64,000 bases of DNA from JBEKUY01 sp049514555. Its GTDB lineage: Bacteria; Acidobacteriota; Terriglobia; Acidiferrales; UBA7541. The position numbers were made by a program, and so were the translations under genes. Where the stretch lies: NCBI GenBank assembly GCA_049514555.1, contig JBEKUY010000007.1:69696-133695 (forward strand), read 5' to 3'. Within the stretch, counting starts at the first letter, position 1; each line of letters begins with the position of its first letter. Below the pieces are notes generated by a model. That model did not search any database and had not been told where the DNA came from. It saw only the letters and a program-made list of their open reading frames with translations. Shown here in pieces: positions 28,449 to 36,703 of this stretch.

Positions 28449-28724
28449 ATGCCGAAGTACGTGATTGAACGCGATGTTCCTGGTGTAGGAAAGCTGCCTC
28501 CCGGGCAAATCCGGGCAATCTCACAGAAGTCGTGTAGCGTGCTGCGGAACCTCGGCCCGCAGATTCAGTGGTTGCACAGCTACGTCACCGACGACAAGAT
28601 CTACTGCGTTTATATCGCGCCAGACGAGGAACTCATTCGCGAGCACGCGCGGCAGGGCGGTTTCCCCGCAAACCGCATCTCCGCCGTCCGCCAGATGATT
28701 GACCCGACCTCCGCCGAGTCCTAG
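28449..28724 (+). CDS. DUF4242 family small protein
   Basis: The 91 residues begin MPKYVIERDVPGVGKLPPGQIRA and contain the DUF4242 core: VLRNLGPQIQWLHSYVTDDKIYCVYIAPDEELIREHARQGGFPANRI. One characterised relative, SCO4226 from Streptomyces, binds nickel; the role here is unknown. It lies 23 bp after thrS on the same strand, inserted where thrS and infC are usually adjacent. It is probably read through from thrS. Confidence 0.85.
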   Translation: MPKYVIERDVPGVGKLPPGQIRAISQKSCSVLRNLGPQIQWLHSYVTDDKIYCVYIAPDEELIREHARQGGFPANRISAVRQMIDPTSAES

Positions 28725-28822
28725 GATCCGAGTGCGCCCCTTGTTCTCGCCCTCACTTGAGCGCGCCGGGCGCAGATGAAGCCGTTTCCTCCCAAGGTCC
28801 AACCGTTTGTCCTGTGTGGAAC

Positions 28823-28853
28823 TTGCCGGCGAGCGGGCGGGCCGTGCTATACT
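28823..28853 (+). promoter_or_regulatory. Candidate promoter for infC-rpmI-rplT
   Basis: TATACT at 28848-28853 is a good -10 box, with TTGCCG at 28823-28828 as a possible -35 at a long 19-bp spacing. It lies about 95 bp upstream of the infC start, consistent with a dedicated promoter and leader for the infC group after the DUF4242 gene. Confidence 0.45.
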
Positions 28854-28936
28854 TTCTCGCCCTCACCCAAGCGCTCGGGGCGCCGGGTGAACGGGCCATC
28901 GCTGTGATCGGCGCTGTTGAGCCGCTATCTTTTGCC

Positions 28937-28942
28937 GGAGGG
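28937..28942 (+). promoter_or_regulatory. Ribosome binding site that fixes the infC AUC start
   Basis: GGAGGG sits 5 nt before an ATC codon at 28948-28950. No ATG, GTG, TTG or CTG occurs in frame between the upstream stop (28918-28920) and the conserved IF-3 N-terminal residues. Confidence 0.75.
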
Positions 28943-28947
28943 AATTT

Positions 28948-29529
28948 ATCGTCGAACGGAATGTCCGCTGGAGTGACCGTGCCCGTATCAATGACAGGAT
29001 CCGAGCGCGTGAAATCCGGGTGATTGATGAAGAGGGCGGCCAGCTCGGCGTCATGCAGCCGTTTGAAGCCTTGAAGCTGGCGCGTGAGAAGGGACTCGAT
29101 CTGGTGGAGATTTCGCCGACGGCCGATCCGCCCGTCTGCAAGATCACCGACTACGGCAAGTACGTCTACCAGCAGAGCAAAAAGGCCCACGAGCAGCGCA
29201 AGTCTCACCGCGGCTCGCAACTCAAGGAAGTGAAGTTCCGGCCCTCGACCGCCGAGCACGATTTTCAGGTGCGGAAGAACCAGATTGTCCGCTTCCTTGG
29301 CCAGGGCCACAAAGTCCGCGCGATGATCTTCCACCGCGGCCGCGAAATGGCCCACCAGGAAGTGGGACGCGCGAAGATGACCCGGCTGCTCGGCGAAATC
29401 AACGAGCACGGTATTGTCGAGATTGGCCCGCGGATGGAGGGCAACGTCCTGGTGGCGTTGCTGGCTCCGAAAAAGGGAGCCGTCGCCCGGCCACTGTCGC
29501 AGCCCCAGGCGGTTCCGCAGCAGGCCTGA
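28948..29529 (+). CDS. infC: Translation initiation factor IF-3, non-canonical AUC start
   Basis: From the ATC at 28948 the frame reads IVERNVRWSDRARINDRIRAREIRVIDEEGGQLG, the standard IF-3 N-terminus, and continues to a 193-residue protein. A GTG at 29020 would remove the conserved RINDRIRAREIRV segment, so it is not the real start. The N-domain ends around residue 80; the C-domain contains EVKFRPSTAEHDFQVRKNQIVRFL. IF-3 discriminates against non-AUG starts, and in E. coli infC begins with AUU, which lets IF-3 repress its own translation. The AUC here implies the same autoregulation. It is followed 31 bp later by rpmI. Confidence 0.95.
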   Translation: MVERNVRWSDRARINDRIRAREIRVIDEEGGQLGVMQPFEALKLAREKGLDLVEISPTADPPVCKITDYGKYVYQQSKKAHEQRKSHRGSQLKEVKFRPSTAEHDFQVRKNQIVRFLGQGHKVRAMIFHRGREMAHQEVGRAKMTRLLGEINEHGIVEIGPRMEGNVLVALLAPKKGAVARPLSQPQAVPQQA

Positions 29530-29560
29530 GCGGGACCCCGGCGAAGAAAGAGGATTGGGC

Positions 29561-29770
29561 ATGGCCAAGAAACAGAAACTCAAGACGCATCGCGGCGCCG
29601 CCAAGCGCTTCAAGGTAACTGCCAACGGCAAGGTGCTCCGCATGCATTCAGGCAAGCGCCACATCCTGGGCACCAAGCCTGCCAAGCGCATGCGCAAGCT
29701 CAAGAAGCTGACCCAGGTGCATCCGGCTGACGTGCCGCACGTCCGCCGCATGCTGCCTTACGCTTTCTAG
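29561..29770 (+). CDS. rpmI: 50S ribosomal protein L35
   Basis: The 69-residue protein is typical L35: MAKKQKLKTHRGAAKRFKVTANGKVLR, then SGKRHILGTKPAKRMRKLKK. The ATG at 29561 follows AAAGAGGA. It lies in the conserved infC-rpmI-rplT order. The gap to rplT, 185 bp, is longer than usual and carries a stem-loop. Confidence 0.97.
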   Translation: MAKKQKLKTHRGAAKRFKVTANGKVLRMHSGKRHILGTKPAKRMRKLKKLTQVHPADVPHVRRMLPYAF

Positions 29771-29792
29771 CGAGAAACAGGTTTCATCGCGC

Positions 29793-29816
29793 CAGGCAGC
29801 GCTTCACGGGTGCCTG
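29793..29816 (+). promoter_or_regulatory. Stem-loop in the long rpmI-rplT spacer
   Basis: CAGGCA and TGCCTG form a perfect 6-bp stem with a 12-nt loop, 23 bp after rpmI. L20 autoregulates this operon in several bacteria by binding RNA that mimics its rRNA site, so a leader structure before rplT is plausible. The link to L20 is inferred. Confidence 0.35.
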
Positions 29817-29955
29817 CCGGCCGAGCAGTAGCGGCGCTTCACAGCGCTCGAGAGATTCACACCGGAGACAAACCCGTTGCGTGTTCGGCGCCCGCCGAAA
29901 AGATGCGGCGCACCGCTCGCGCCTCGTTTGTCTCCCCAAGCAAAGGAGAAAAGAA

Positions 29956-30324
29956 ATGGCTCGCGTAAAACGCGGCACGAAGCGCCGCGCGCGCCGTAAG
30001 AAGTACTTGAAGCGCACTAAAGGCTTCTTCCTTACCAAGAGCAAGCTCTATCAGTCGGCGCAAGAGGCCGCCAATCGCGCCGATCGCTACGCTTTTCGCG
30101 ACCGGCGCGCCAAGAAGCGCCAGTACCGCCAGCTCTGGATCCAGCGTATCGGCGCGGCGGCGCGGCAGAACGGACTGACGTACAGCCAGCTCATGCACGG
30201 CCTCAAGGTTGCCGGCGTGGGGCTCGACCGCAAAGTGCTCGCCGACCTCGCCGTGCGCGACGCGGCGGCGTTTGCCGCCATCGCCGAGCAGGCCAAGTCC
30301 GCCTCGGCCTCAACGAAGGCGTAG
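29956..30324 (+). CDS. rplT: 50S ribosomal protein L20
   Basis: AAAGGAG precedes the ATG at 29956. The 122 residues are standard L20: MARVKRGTKRRARRKKYLKRTKGFF, then RDRRAKKRQYRQLWIQRI and GLTYSQLMHGLKVAGVGLDRKVLADLA. The basic N-terminal tail needed for rRNA binding is intact. It follows rpmI after a 185-bp spacer and precedes pheS by 125 bp. Confidence 0.98.
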   Translation: MARVKRGTKRRARRKKYLKRTKGFFLTKSKLYQSAQEAANRADRYAFRDRRAKKRQYRQLWIQRIGAAARQNGLTYSQLMHGLKVAGVGLDRKVLADLAVRDAAAFAAIAEQAKSASASTKA

Positions 30325-30449
30325 CCCGTATTCCTGGCACTCTGAGGCCCGTGGCTGCTGTAGGCTGAGGAAGCCCCTTTGTGGCGGCCGCATCCAACTG
30401 GGGATTGCTCTCACGTGCCCAATTGCCATAGGATGCCGAGTTTCAGTCT

Positions 30450-31595
30450 ATGCCGGACTCTGACAATCCGACTGAGAAGACGCTTGCCGCGCTGGGGATT
30501 CAGGACCCAGCAGCGATCGCCGCAGAGTTCGCCGAGATTCGTGCGCGCTTCGATCGAGAAGTAACTGCGGCGCAGGATGAAACTTCCTGGAAGCAGTTCC
30601 GCGATGCATGGCTCGGCCGCAAGTCCGGCGTCCTCGCGCTCATCACGGATAACTGGCTGAAACCCGCCCCGCCGGCCCTCAAACGCGCCGTTGGCCAGGC
30701 GCTCAACGAGCTGCGCGGCCACGTCGAAGCGCAGATCGAAGCGCGGCGTGCGGCCATCGAAGCAGCCGGCGAATCCGCTGCGCTGGCCCGCGAACGCGTG
30801 GACCTCTCTCTCCCCGGCGTGCGGCGGCCCATCGGCACGCATCACCTGATCCGTCAAACCTTCGACGAGCTCGAACGCATCTTCATGCAGATCGGCTTTT
30901 CGGTCATGGATGGGCCGGAAATCGAGTCGGCCTACTACAACTTCGAGGCGCTGAACATTCCGGAGTTCCATCCCGTGCGCGATGACATGGACACGTTTTA
31001 CATTGACGCGCCGCCTTTGCCGAACCAGAAGCCCGCGCCGGGCCTCCTGCTGCGCACGCACACCTCCCCGGTGCAGATTCGCACCATGGAGAAGCGCCAG
31101 CCGCCGGTGCGCGTGATCGTGCCGGGCAAGGTTTATCGCCGCGATAATCCCGATGCTACGCACTCGTTCATGTTCCACCAGGTCGAAGGCCTCGCGGTGG
31201 ACTCCGACATCACCTTCTGCGATTTTGCCGGCACCATCGAATATTTCGTCCGCGAGTTTTTCGGCCCCGGCGTGAAGACCCGCTTCCGCCCCAGCTATTT
31301 TCCGTTCACCGAGCCTTCGGTCGAATTCGACGCCTCCTGCGTTTTTTGCGGAGGACGCGGCGCCGCCGCTTCCGGCGCGGCCTGCCCCAAGTGCAAGGGC
31401 TCGGGCTGGATCGAGCTGTTCGGCGCCGGCATGGTGGACCCCGCCGTCTATGGCTTCGTGAACTACGATCCGAAGCGCGTGAGCGGCTTCGCTTTCGGCA
31501 TCGGAGTCGACCGCCTCGCGATGCTCAAGTACGGGATTGACGACATTCAACTGTTCTTCCAGAACGACGTGCGCTTCCTGCGGCAGTTTCCCTGA
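30450..31595 (+). CDS. pheS: Phenylalanyl-tRNA synthetase alpha subunit
   Basis: The 381 residues have the N-terminal coiled-coil arm that contacts tRNA (about 20-110) and the class II catalytic core. The core shows motif 1 around IGFSVMDGPEIESAYYNFEALN, motif 2 GKVYRRDNPDATHSFMFHQVEG and motif 3 GFAFGIGVDRLAMLKYGI. A four-cysteine cluster (C297, C300, C312, C315) before motif 3 looks like a metal-binding knuckle, as in many bacterial PheS. It is followed 27 bp later by pheT, forming the expected pair. Confidence 0.97.
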   Translation: MPDSDNPTEKTLAALGIQDPAAIAAEFAEIRARFDREVTAAQDETSWKQFRDAWLGRKSGVLALITDNWLKPAPPALKRAVGQALNELRGHVEAQIEARRAAIEAAGESAALARERVDLSLPGVRRPIGTHHLIRQTFDELERIFMQIGFSVMDGPEIESAYYNFEALNIPEFHPVRDDMDTFYIDAPPLPNQKPAPGLLLRTHTSPVQIRTMEKRQPPVRVIVPGKVYRRDNPDATHSFMFHQVEGLAVDSDITFCDFAGTIEYFVREFFGPGVKTRFRPSYFPFTEPSVEFDASCVFCGGRGAAASGAACPKCKGSGWIELFGAGMVDPAVYGFVNYDPKRVSGFAFGIGVDRLAMLKYGIDDIQLFFQNDVRFLRQFP

Positions 31596-31622
31596 GATGC
31601 GCCGCGAATCGGACTCTTCGCG

Positions 31623-33728
31623 ATGAAGGTGCTTTACAACTGGCTGAAGGATTTCGTGGCGCTGACCGCGCCGCCGGAGGAGCTTGCCTCGCGCCTGGCG
31701 CTTTCCGGCACCAACGTGGCCGGGATCGAGCAGACCCCGCGCGGAGCCGTCTTCGAAGCCGAACTCACCACTAACCGCCCCGATTGTCTCAGCCATTACG
31801 GCATCGCGCGTGAGGTCGCAGCCCTCTATCGCCTGCCGCTCAAACCGGTCGAGCCGAAGCCCGCCGAATCCGGCGCGAAAGCTGCCGATGCGGTCCGAGT
31901 TGAAATCACCTGTCCCGATCTTTGTGGCCGCTTCACCGCGCGCGTGATCCGCGGCGTGAAGCTCGGGCCCTCGCCCGCCTGGCTCCGCGAGCGCCTTGAG
32001 GATGCGGGCGTCGCTTCGATCAGCAACGTTGTGGATGCGACCAACTACGTCTTGCTCGAGCTCGGTCATCCGCTCCACGCCTTTGACTACGACCTGGTGC
32101 GCGACCACCGCATCGTCGTGCGTCGCGGGAAGCCCGCTGAAAAAATGAAAACGCTGGACGGGATTGAGCGCGAAGTCTCGCCCGACATCTGCATGGTCTG
32201 CGACGGCGACGGCGCGCGCCCCGTGGGCATCGGCGGCATTATGGGCGGCGCCGAGACCGAGATCGGTTCTTCCACCAAGAACGTGCTGATTGAATGCGCC
32301 TGGTTCCACCCGGTGGCCGTGCGCCGGGCGGCCAAGTTCCTCAAGCTGCACACGGAAGCTTCCACGCGCTTTGGCCGCGGTGCCGACCCCGAACTGGCGG
32401 AAAAAGCCTCCCGCCGCTGCGCCGAGCTGATTCTCCAGGTTGCGGGCGGTGAATTGCTCTCGGGCGTCGTGGACGTTTATCCCAATCGGCGTTCCCCCCG
32501 AACGATCACACTCAATCGCGCCGAGCTTTTGCGTGTCATGGGGGCCGACGTTCCCGACAAGGACATCGAAGCGATCCTGGCGGCGCTGGGTTTCGCGCCC
32601 GCGCGTGCGGATGAAACCCGCGGCGCGGCGGGCTCGCTGCTCGCGGCCTGGAACTGTACTCAGCCCTCGTGGCGTGCTGATGCTGAGCGCGAGATTGACC
32701 TGGTCGAGGAAGTCGCGCGCATTTACGGCTTGGACGAGTTCCCGCCGCGGCTTCCCCCGGCGCGCCAACCCGCCGCGCGGCTGCCGCACGCCGAGGCCGA
32801 AGACCGCCTGCGCGAGCGGCTCATCGGGCTTGGCTACCACGAAATTGTCACCATTCCACACGTCTCAGAGGATCGCGATGCGCTGTTTCGTCCCGGGGGT
32901 GTCTCACCTGCGCGCCTTGCGAATCCGCTTTCGGAAGAAGCCGGGGTCCTGCGCTCGACCGGCGTCGTCACGATGGCCGCCGCCCTCGAATGGAACCTCA
33001 ACCACGGCCAGCGCGACGCGCGCCTGTTCGAGTTTGGCCGGCACTACCGCATGGATAGTTCCGCCGGAAGAGCGGGTGAAATGGTTGCGGTCGAAACGCG
33101 TGTTCTCTCCATCGGCGCCACCGGCCTGGCCCGTGAGAAGAGCGTTGACGAAGAGACGCGCGAATATGCCTTCGCCGATTTGAAGGGCGACCTCGATGCC
33201 CTTGGTGATCTCCTCGGCGGGTTCGAATGGAAGACAGGCGGTGCGGCGTGGCTCCATACCTCGCTCTGCGGGCGCATTTTTCTTGACGACAGAGAAATTG
33301 GCGTGGCAGGCCAGCTTGCGCGGCGCGTGAACGAGCGGCTGAAGCTGCGCCACGATGCTTTCCTCGCCGAGCTCGCCTCCCATCCACTCTGCACCGCTTG
33401 GCGTGCGGCTCGAGAGTCGCGCCGGCTGGTTGCCCTGCCGCGCTTTCCTGCGGTCGAACGTGATTTTTCGCTGCTGCTTCCCGAAGGCGTGCGTTTCGCC
33501 GATGTTTCCCAGGCGATTCATGCGCTGGGGATTGCCGAAATAGCTTCCATCGAGGCGACCGATCTGTATCGCGGCAAGAACGTGCCGTCCGGCAAGTACT
33601 CGCTCCTCGTGCGCGTCAATTTCCAGAGCCGCGAAGCCACGCTCACCGAAGTTCAGATCAATGATTTCTGCGGCAAGATCGTCAGCACGCTCGCGAGCCG
33701 GCTCGGCGCTGTGCTGCGAAGCCAGTGA
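31623..33728 (+). CDS. pheT: Phenylalanyl-tRNA synthetase beta subunit, short form without OB tRNA-binding insert
   Basis: The 701 residues run directly from the first 40 (MKVLYNWLKDFVALTAPPEELASRLALSGTNVAGIE) into FEAELTTNRPDCLSHYGIAREVAALY. The approximately 110-residue EMAP/OB tRNA-binding domain, present between these segments in the usual 790-800-residue PheT, is missing. The B3/B4 editing region, B5, the catalytic-like core and a C-terminal FDX-ACB domain (FPAVERDFSLLLPEGV onwards) are all present, and there is no frame disruption. The short form is therefore probably genuine and functional. Confidence 0.96.
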   Translation: MKVLYNWLKDFVALTAPPEELASRLALSGTNVAGIEQTPRGAVFEAELTTNRPDCLSHYGIAREVAALYRLPLKPVEPKPAESGAKAADAVRVEITCPDLCGRFTARVIRGVKLGPSPAWLRERLEDAGVASISNVVDATNYVLLELGHPLHAFDYDLVRDHRIVVRRGKPAEKMKTLDGIEREVSPDICMVCDGDGARPVGIGGIMGGAETEIGSSTKNVLIECAWFHPVAVRRAAKFLKLHTEASTRFGRGADPELAEKASRRCAELILQVAGGELLSGVVDVYPNRRSPRTITLNRAELLRVMGADVPDKDIEAILAALGFAPARADETRGAAGSLLAAWNCTQPSWRADAEREIDLVEEVARIYGLDEFPPRLPPARQPAARLPHAEAEDRLRERLIGLGYHEIVTIPHVSEDRDALFRPGGVSPARLANPLSEEAGVLRSTGVVTMAAALEWNLNHGQRDARLFEFGRHYRMDSSAGRAGEMVAVETRVLSIGATGLAREKSVDEETREYAFADLKGDLDALGDLLGGFEWKTGGAAWLHTSLCGRIFLDDREIGVAGQLARRVNERLKLRHDAFLAELASHPLCTAWRAARESRRLVALPRFPAVERDFSLLLPEGVRFADVSQAIHALGIAEIASIEATDLYRGKNVPSGKYSLLVRVNFQSREATLTEVQINDFCGKIVSTLASRLGAVLRSQ

Positions 33729-33800
33729 CGCATCGCCGCTCGGCGCGACCTCCTGGTCCTTATTTCATCGAGAGAAACGTCCCAAGGCTTCGCCGTGCGC

Positions 33801-33806
33801 TACAAT
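33801..33806 (+). promoter_or_regulatory. Possible -10 box upstream of zapA
   Basis: TACAAT lies 27 bp before the zapA ATG in the 104-bp gap after pheT. No good -35 box is evident at normal spacing. Confidence 0.3.
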
Positions 33807-33832
33807 AGCGCCCTGTCCCACGGGGAGTGCCG

Positions 33833-34123
33833 ATGAGCAAGCCCGTCAAGGTTGAAATCTACGGTCAGACGTACTCGATCGGCGGCGATCTGGAAGAGAA
33901 GTACGTGCAGGAGTTGGCGCGCTACGTGGACGAGAAAATGCGTGCGGTGGCCGATGCGACCAAGACAGTTGACTCGGTGAAGGTGGCGGTGCTGACCGCG
34001 CTGGCCATCGCCGATGAGTTGCACTCCCTGCGCGAGGATCGCAACGAAGATGCCGAGCGCCTTCGCGAGCGCGCTGAGCGCTGCCTGAATCTGGTCGAGC
34101 GCGCCCTGAGGCAGACGGCGTGA
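33833..34123 (+). CDS. zapA: Cell division protein ZapA
   Basis: From the ATG at 33833 (GGGGAG upstream) the product has 96 residues. The ZapA head is SKPVKVEIYGQTYSIGGDLEEKYVQELARYVDEKMRAVA. The long C-terminal helix is VAVLTALAIADELHSLREDRNEDAERLRERAERCLNLVERAL, used for dimerisation and tetramerisation. ZapA cross-links FtsZ filaments at midcell. It follows pheT, an arrangement found in several phyla. Its stop overlaps a possible GTG start of the methyltransferase gene. Confidence 0.93.
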   Translation: MSKPVKVEIYGQTYSIGGDLEEKYVQELARYVDEKMRAVADATKTVDSVKVAVLTALAIADELHSLREDRNEDAERLRERAERCLNLVERALRQTA

Positions 34124-34848
34124 CTGTGCCCTCACAAAATGTGCCGCGACCCGCCCAAGAGACCCTGAAAGCCGAGCCCAGGAAGTTTTTTATGTCGCTG
34201 CGTGACATTTCGTTTTGGATCCGCAGCGCCCGCACGGATGCCACGTTCGAAAAGCTTCGGGACCGGCACGGATCGCAGAAGGCTTTCGACCTTCTCTACG
34301 CCGGAGAGCACGATCCCTTTGCCGCCACCCTCGGTCGTTATCGTTACCAGAGATTGAAGTACGAGAGGTTGATCTCTTTTCTTCCGAACCGATTTTATCG
34401 CAGCGTCCTCGATATTGGCTGCGGGCTTGGCCCTTTCACGCGGGAATTAGCTCGTTACGCCGGCGAGGTTTTAGGCGTGGATCTCTCGGAAGTGGCTGTC
34501 CAGCAAGCGCGGGAACTCTCCGCCGGCCAGCCGACCATCCGATTCGAGCAGCGCGACGTCCATCACATCGAGCAGATCGGGGGGCAGTTCGAGCTGATCG
34601 CTTTGCTGGATGTGCTGTACTACCTTCCCAGCATGTCCGACGATGTGCTGCAGTCGATCGCCCGCCAGGTTGAAAAGCTCCTCGCGCCCGGCGGCTTCCT
34701 GCTTCTCGTGAACCATTATTTCTTTCGCTTTGACTCGGCGTCAAAACACACGCGCAGGATCCACGATATGTTTCGGTCGGGCGCGTCGCTCGCCCTCGTT
34801 TCCGAGCACTGGCGCCCGTTCTTTCTTGCCACCATCCTGTCCCGCTAA
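34120..34848 (+). CDS. SAM-dependent methyltransferase (class I, NodS/methyltransferase-12 type)
   Basis: The Rossmann methyltransferase core is clear: VLDIGCGLGPFTRELARYAGEVLGVDLSEVAVQQAREL binds SAM, followed by FELIALLDVLYYLP and LLAPGGFLLLVNHY. The GTG at 34120 overlaps the zapA stop and has GAGG 8 nt upstream. An alternative ATG at 34192 has AGGA and would remove 24 weakly conserved residues. The substrate is unknown; the NodS-like C-terminus suggests a small-molecule amine or carbohydrate. It converges on the permease gene with a 4-bp overlap of the coding ends. Confidence 0.85.
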   Translation: MTVPSQNVPRPAQETLKAEPRKFFMSLRDISFWIRSARTDATFEKLRDRHGSQKAFDLLYAGEHDPFAATLGRYRYQRLKYERLISFLPNRFYRSVLDIGCGLGPFTRELARYAGEVLGVDLSEVAVQQARELSAGQPTIRFEQRDVHHIEQIGGQFELIALLDVLYYLPSMSDDVLQSIARQVEKLLAPGGFLLLVNHYFFRFDSASKHTRRIHDMFRSGASLALVSEHWRPFFLATILSR

Positions 34849-35720
34849 TCGCTCTCCGCTTCCAGGTGCGCGGACCTGGCGCCTGCGAGCTTGTGCGCGT
34901 ACCTCCCGTGGTGCACCAACAGGTGCACGATGAACATCAGCGCCAGCACTCCGCCGAACGTTACCACGATCGTCGCGCCCGTCGGCGTATCCAGCCGCAC
35001 GCTCAAGTAACACCCCAGCGCCGACACCAGCGTCCCCATCGTCCACCCGATGGCGAGCCGCGGCCCCACGCGGTCCGCGAACAGCATCGCTCCGACCGAC
35101 GGCACGATCAGGTAACAGAACACCAGCAACACACCCGCGATGGCCACCGACGACGTCACCACGAACCCGAATGAGGCGTAGAACAGAAAGTCCCAAAAAC
35201 GCACGTTCACGCCGAGGTTTTCGGCCTGCTTGTGGTTCATCGAGATCAACAGGAATTTCTTCCGGAAGATGTAATGGAAAACTCCGACGGCCCCGTAGAG
35301 CAGCGCCGTAATCATCACCTCGCGCCAGGAAACCGCGAGGATGTTGCCGACGAGCATGTCTTTCAGATGTTCGGTCTCGCCGGTAGCTTTGCTCATCATC
35401 AGGATGGCCAGGGCCGAAGCGACCGCGTAGGCAATCCCGATAAAGGCTTCTTGCGGAATGTGAGCGCGGCGCGTCCGCGCGATTGAGAAGATCGCCGCGC
35501 CCACGAAGGTGAACCCCAGGCTGATCCAGTAGGCTTCGCGGCCGTGCGGGTCCATGCTGATCACCACGGCGAGCGTGGCCCCGAGCGCGGCGATCTGCGC
35601 CAGCGCGAGGTCTACGAAAATCACGCCGCGCTCGACCACGTGCACGCCGAGGTACGCGTGGATGCCCGTCAGGATTAGGCTTGCCGCAAACGGCGCTAAC
35701 AAAAACAGCAGCATCTCCAT
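34845..35720 (-). CDS. znuB: Zn/Mn ABC transporter permease (ZnuB/MntB family)
   Basis: The 291-residue, highly hydrophobic protein has about eight membrane helices. It shows ABC-3 family features: HVVERGVIFVDLALAQIAALGATLAVV, where ABC-3 permeases contact the ATPase, and LGVNVRFWDFLFYASFGFVVTSSVAIAGVLLVFCYLIVPSVGAML. It follows the binding-protein gene by 12 bp. No ATPase gene (znuC) is adjacent, which is unusual for this family. Zinc rather than manganese is preferred because of the other genes in the cluster, but this is inferred. Confidence 0.9.
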   Translation of the reverse strand: MEMLLFLLAPFAASLILTGIHAYLGVHVVERGVIFVDLALAQIAALGATLAVVISMDPHGREAYWISLGFTFVGAAIFSIARTRRAHIPQEAFIGIAYAVASALAILMMSKATGETEHLKDMLVGNILAVSWREVMITALLYGAVGVFHYIFRKKFLLISMNHKQAENLGVNVRFWDFLFYASFGFVVTSSVAIAGVLLVFCYLIVPSVGAMLFADRVGPRLAIGWTMGTLVSALGCYLSVRLDTPTGATIVVTFGGVLALMFIVHLLVHHGRYAHKLAGARSAHLEAESD

Positions 35721-35732
35721 TCGGATGGCTCC

Positions 35733-36683
35733 TTAGTGAGTTGCATCAAATGCTTGTTTGAGCTTCGCAATATCGTAGTCAAAAAGCTGGAAGTAATCCG
35801 TGATCGGCTTGTCCCCGCCGACCGAAGGCATCATCACCACCACCAGCCCGCCCGTGTCCCGCGCGACCGCGTCCGGCGTCTTCAAGTCGAAATAGGGCTC
35901 GACCATCATCACCTTCACGCCGTCGCGCTTCATCATCTGCATGAGTTCGAGCGTGTGCCGCGGACTCGGCGGAATGCCCGGCCGCGGCTCGATGTAGCCA
36001 ACCACGTCCAGCCCGAAATGCTCGGCGAAGTTCGGCCATGAGCGGTGGTAGGTGACGACCTTGCGTCCGTGGTAAGGCTTCATCTCTGCAACCCATCTCT
36101 CATCCGCCTGCTTCAGCCGCTGCTCGAACGACGCGTACCGCTGCGCGAAATACGCCGCGTCGGCCGGACGCATCTCGCTAAGCTTGTCGGCGATACCCTT
36201 GGCGATGCGCAGGCCGTTTTCCGGATCGAGCCAGTAGTGCGGATTCCCGAGCGGGTGCACGTCGCCTTCGGCGCGGGTCACCTGTCCAGTGGGAATCTCC
36301 AGAATCTGAGCGAAGCGCGAGGCGTCAAAATACCCCTGTGCGCCCACCTGTATCCTGGGATTGCCGGACTGGTTGATGAGCGGCGGCAGCCAGCCGATCT
36401 CGAGTTCGAGCCCGACGACAATCAGCAAGTCCGCCTTGCGCAGCTTGAGCAGGAAACTGGGCTTGGCTTCGACGAAGTGCGGGTCCTGGTAGCCGCGTGC
36501 GATCGATTCCACCTCCACGCGGTCCCCGCCGACCTCCTGCGCGAGTGCCGCGAGGTCGGTGGTTGCGGTCACGATCTGGAGTTTGCCCGCGGCGGCTGCC
36601 GGAGGCGCAAATGATGCGGCCAGCGCCAACGATAATGCGCCTGCCGCCATCCCTCTCCAAATGCTTATGTTTTTGTGTTTCAC
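35733..36683 (-). CDS. znuA: Zn/Mn ABC transporter substrate-binding protein (ZnuA family)
   Basis: A GTG at 36683 with GAGGAG 7 nt upstream begins a signal-bearing 316-residue protein (GALSLALAASFAPPAAAA). Cluster A-I binding-protein ligands are placed as expected: H69 (QDPHFVEAKPS), H149 (NPHYWLDPENG) and H213 (TYHRSWPNFAEHFG), with an acidic residue in VEPYFD. The His-rich loop common in zinc-specific ZnuA proteins is absent, so manganese remains possible. The open frame extends to 36920, but that extension overlaps the porin gene. It lies 20 bp downstream of the porin gene and 12 bp upstream of znuB. Confidence 0.92.
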   Translation of the reverse strand: MKHKNISIWRGMAAGALSLALAASFAPPAAAAGKLQIVTATTDLAALAQEVGGDRVEVESIARGYQDPHFVEAKPSFLLKLRKADLLIVVGLELEIGWLPPLINQSGNPRIQVGAQGYFDASRFAQILEIPTGQVTRAEGDVHPLGNPHYWLDPENGLRIAKGIADKLSEMRPADAAYFAQRYASFEQRLKQADERWVAEMKPYHGRKVVTYHRSWPNFAEHFGLDVVGYIEPRPGIPPSPRHTLELMQMMKRDGVKVMMVEPYFDLKTPDAVARDTGGLVVVMMPSVGGDKPITDYFQLFDYDIAKLKQAFDATH

Positions 36684-36703
36684 GGATCTCTCCTCAGACT
36701 CTC

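Noticed and set aside
30411..32861. 816-codon minus-strand open frame
   Set aside because: It lies antisense across pheS and pheT and is Arg/Ala/Gly-rich without family features; both sense genes are certain.
34110..34130. 6S RNA gene after zapA
   Set aside because: zapA overlaps the next gene, leaving no space for the RNA that follows zapA in Proteobacteria.
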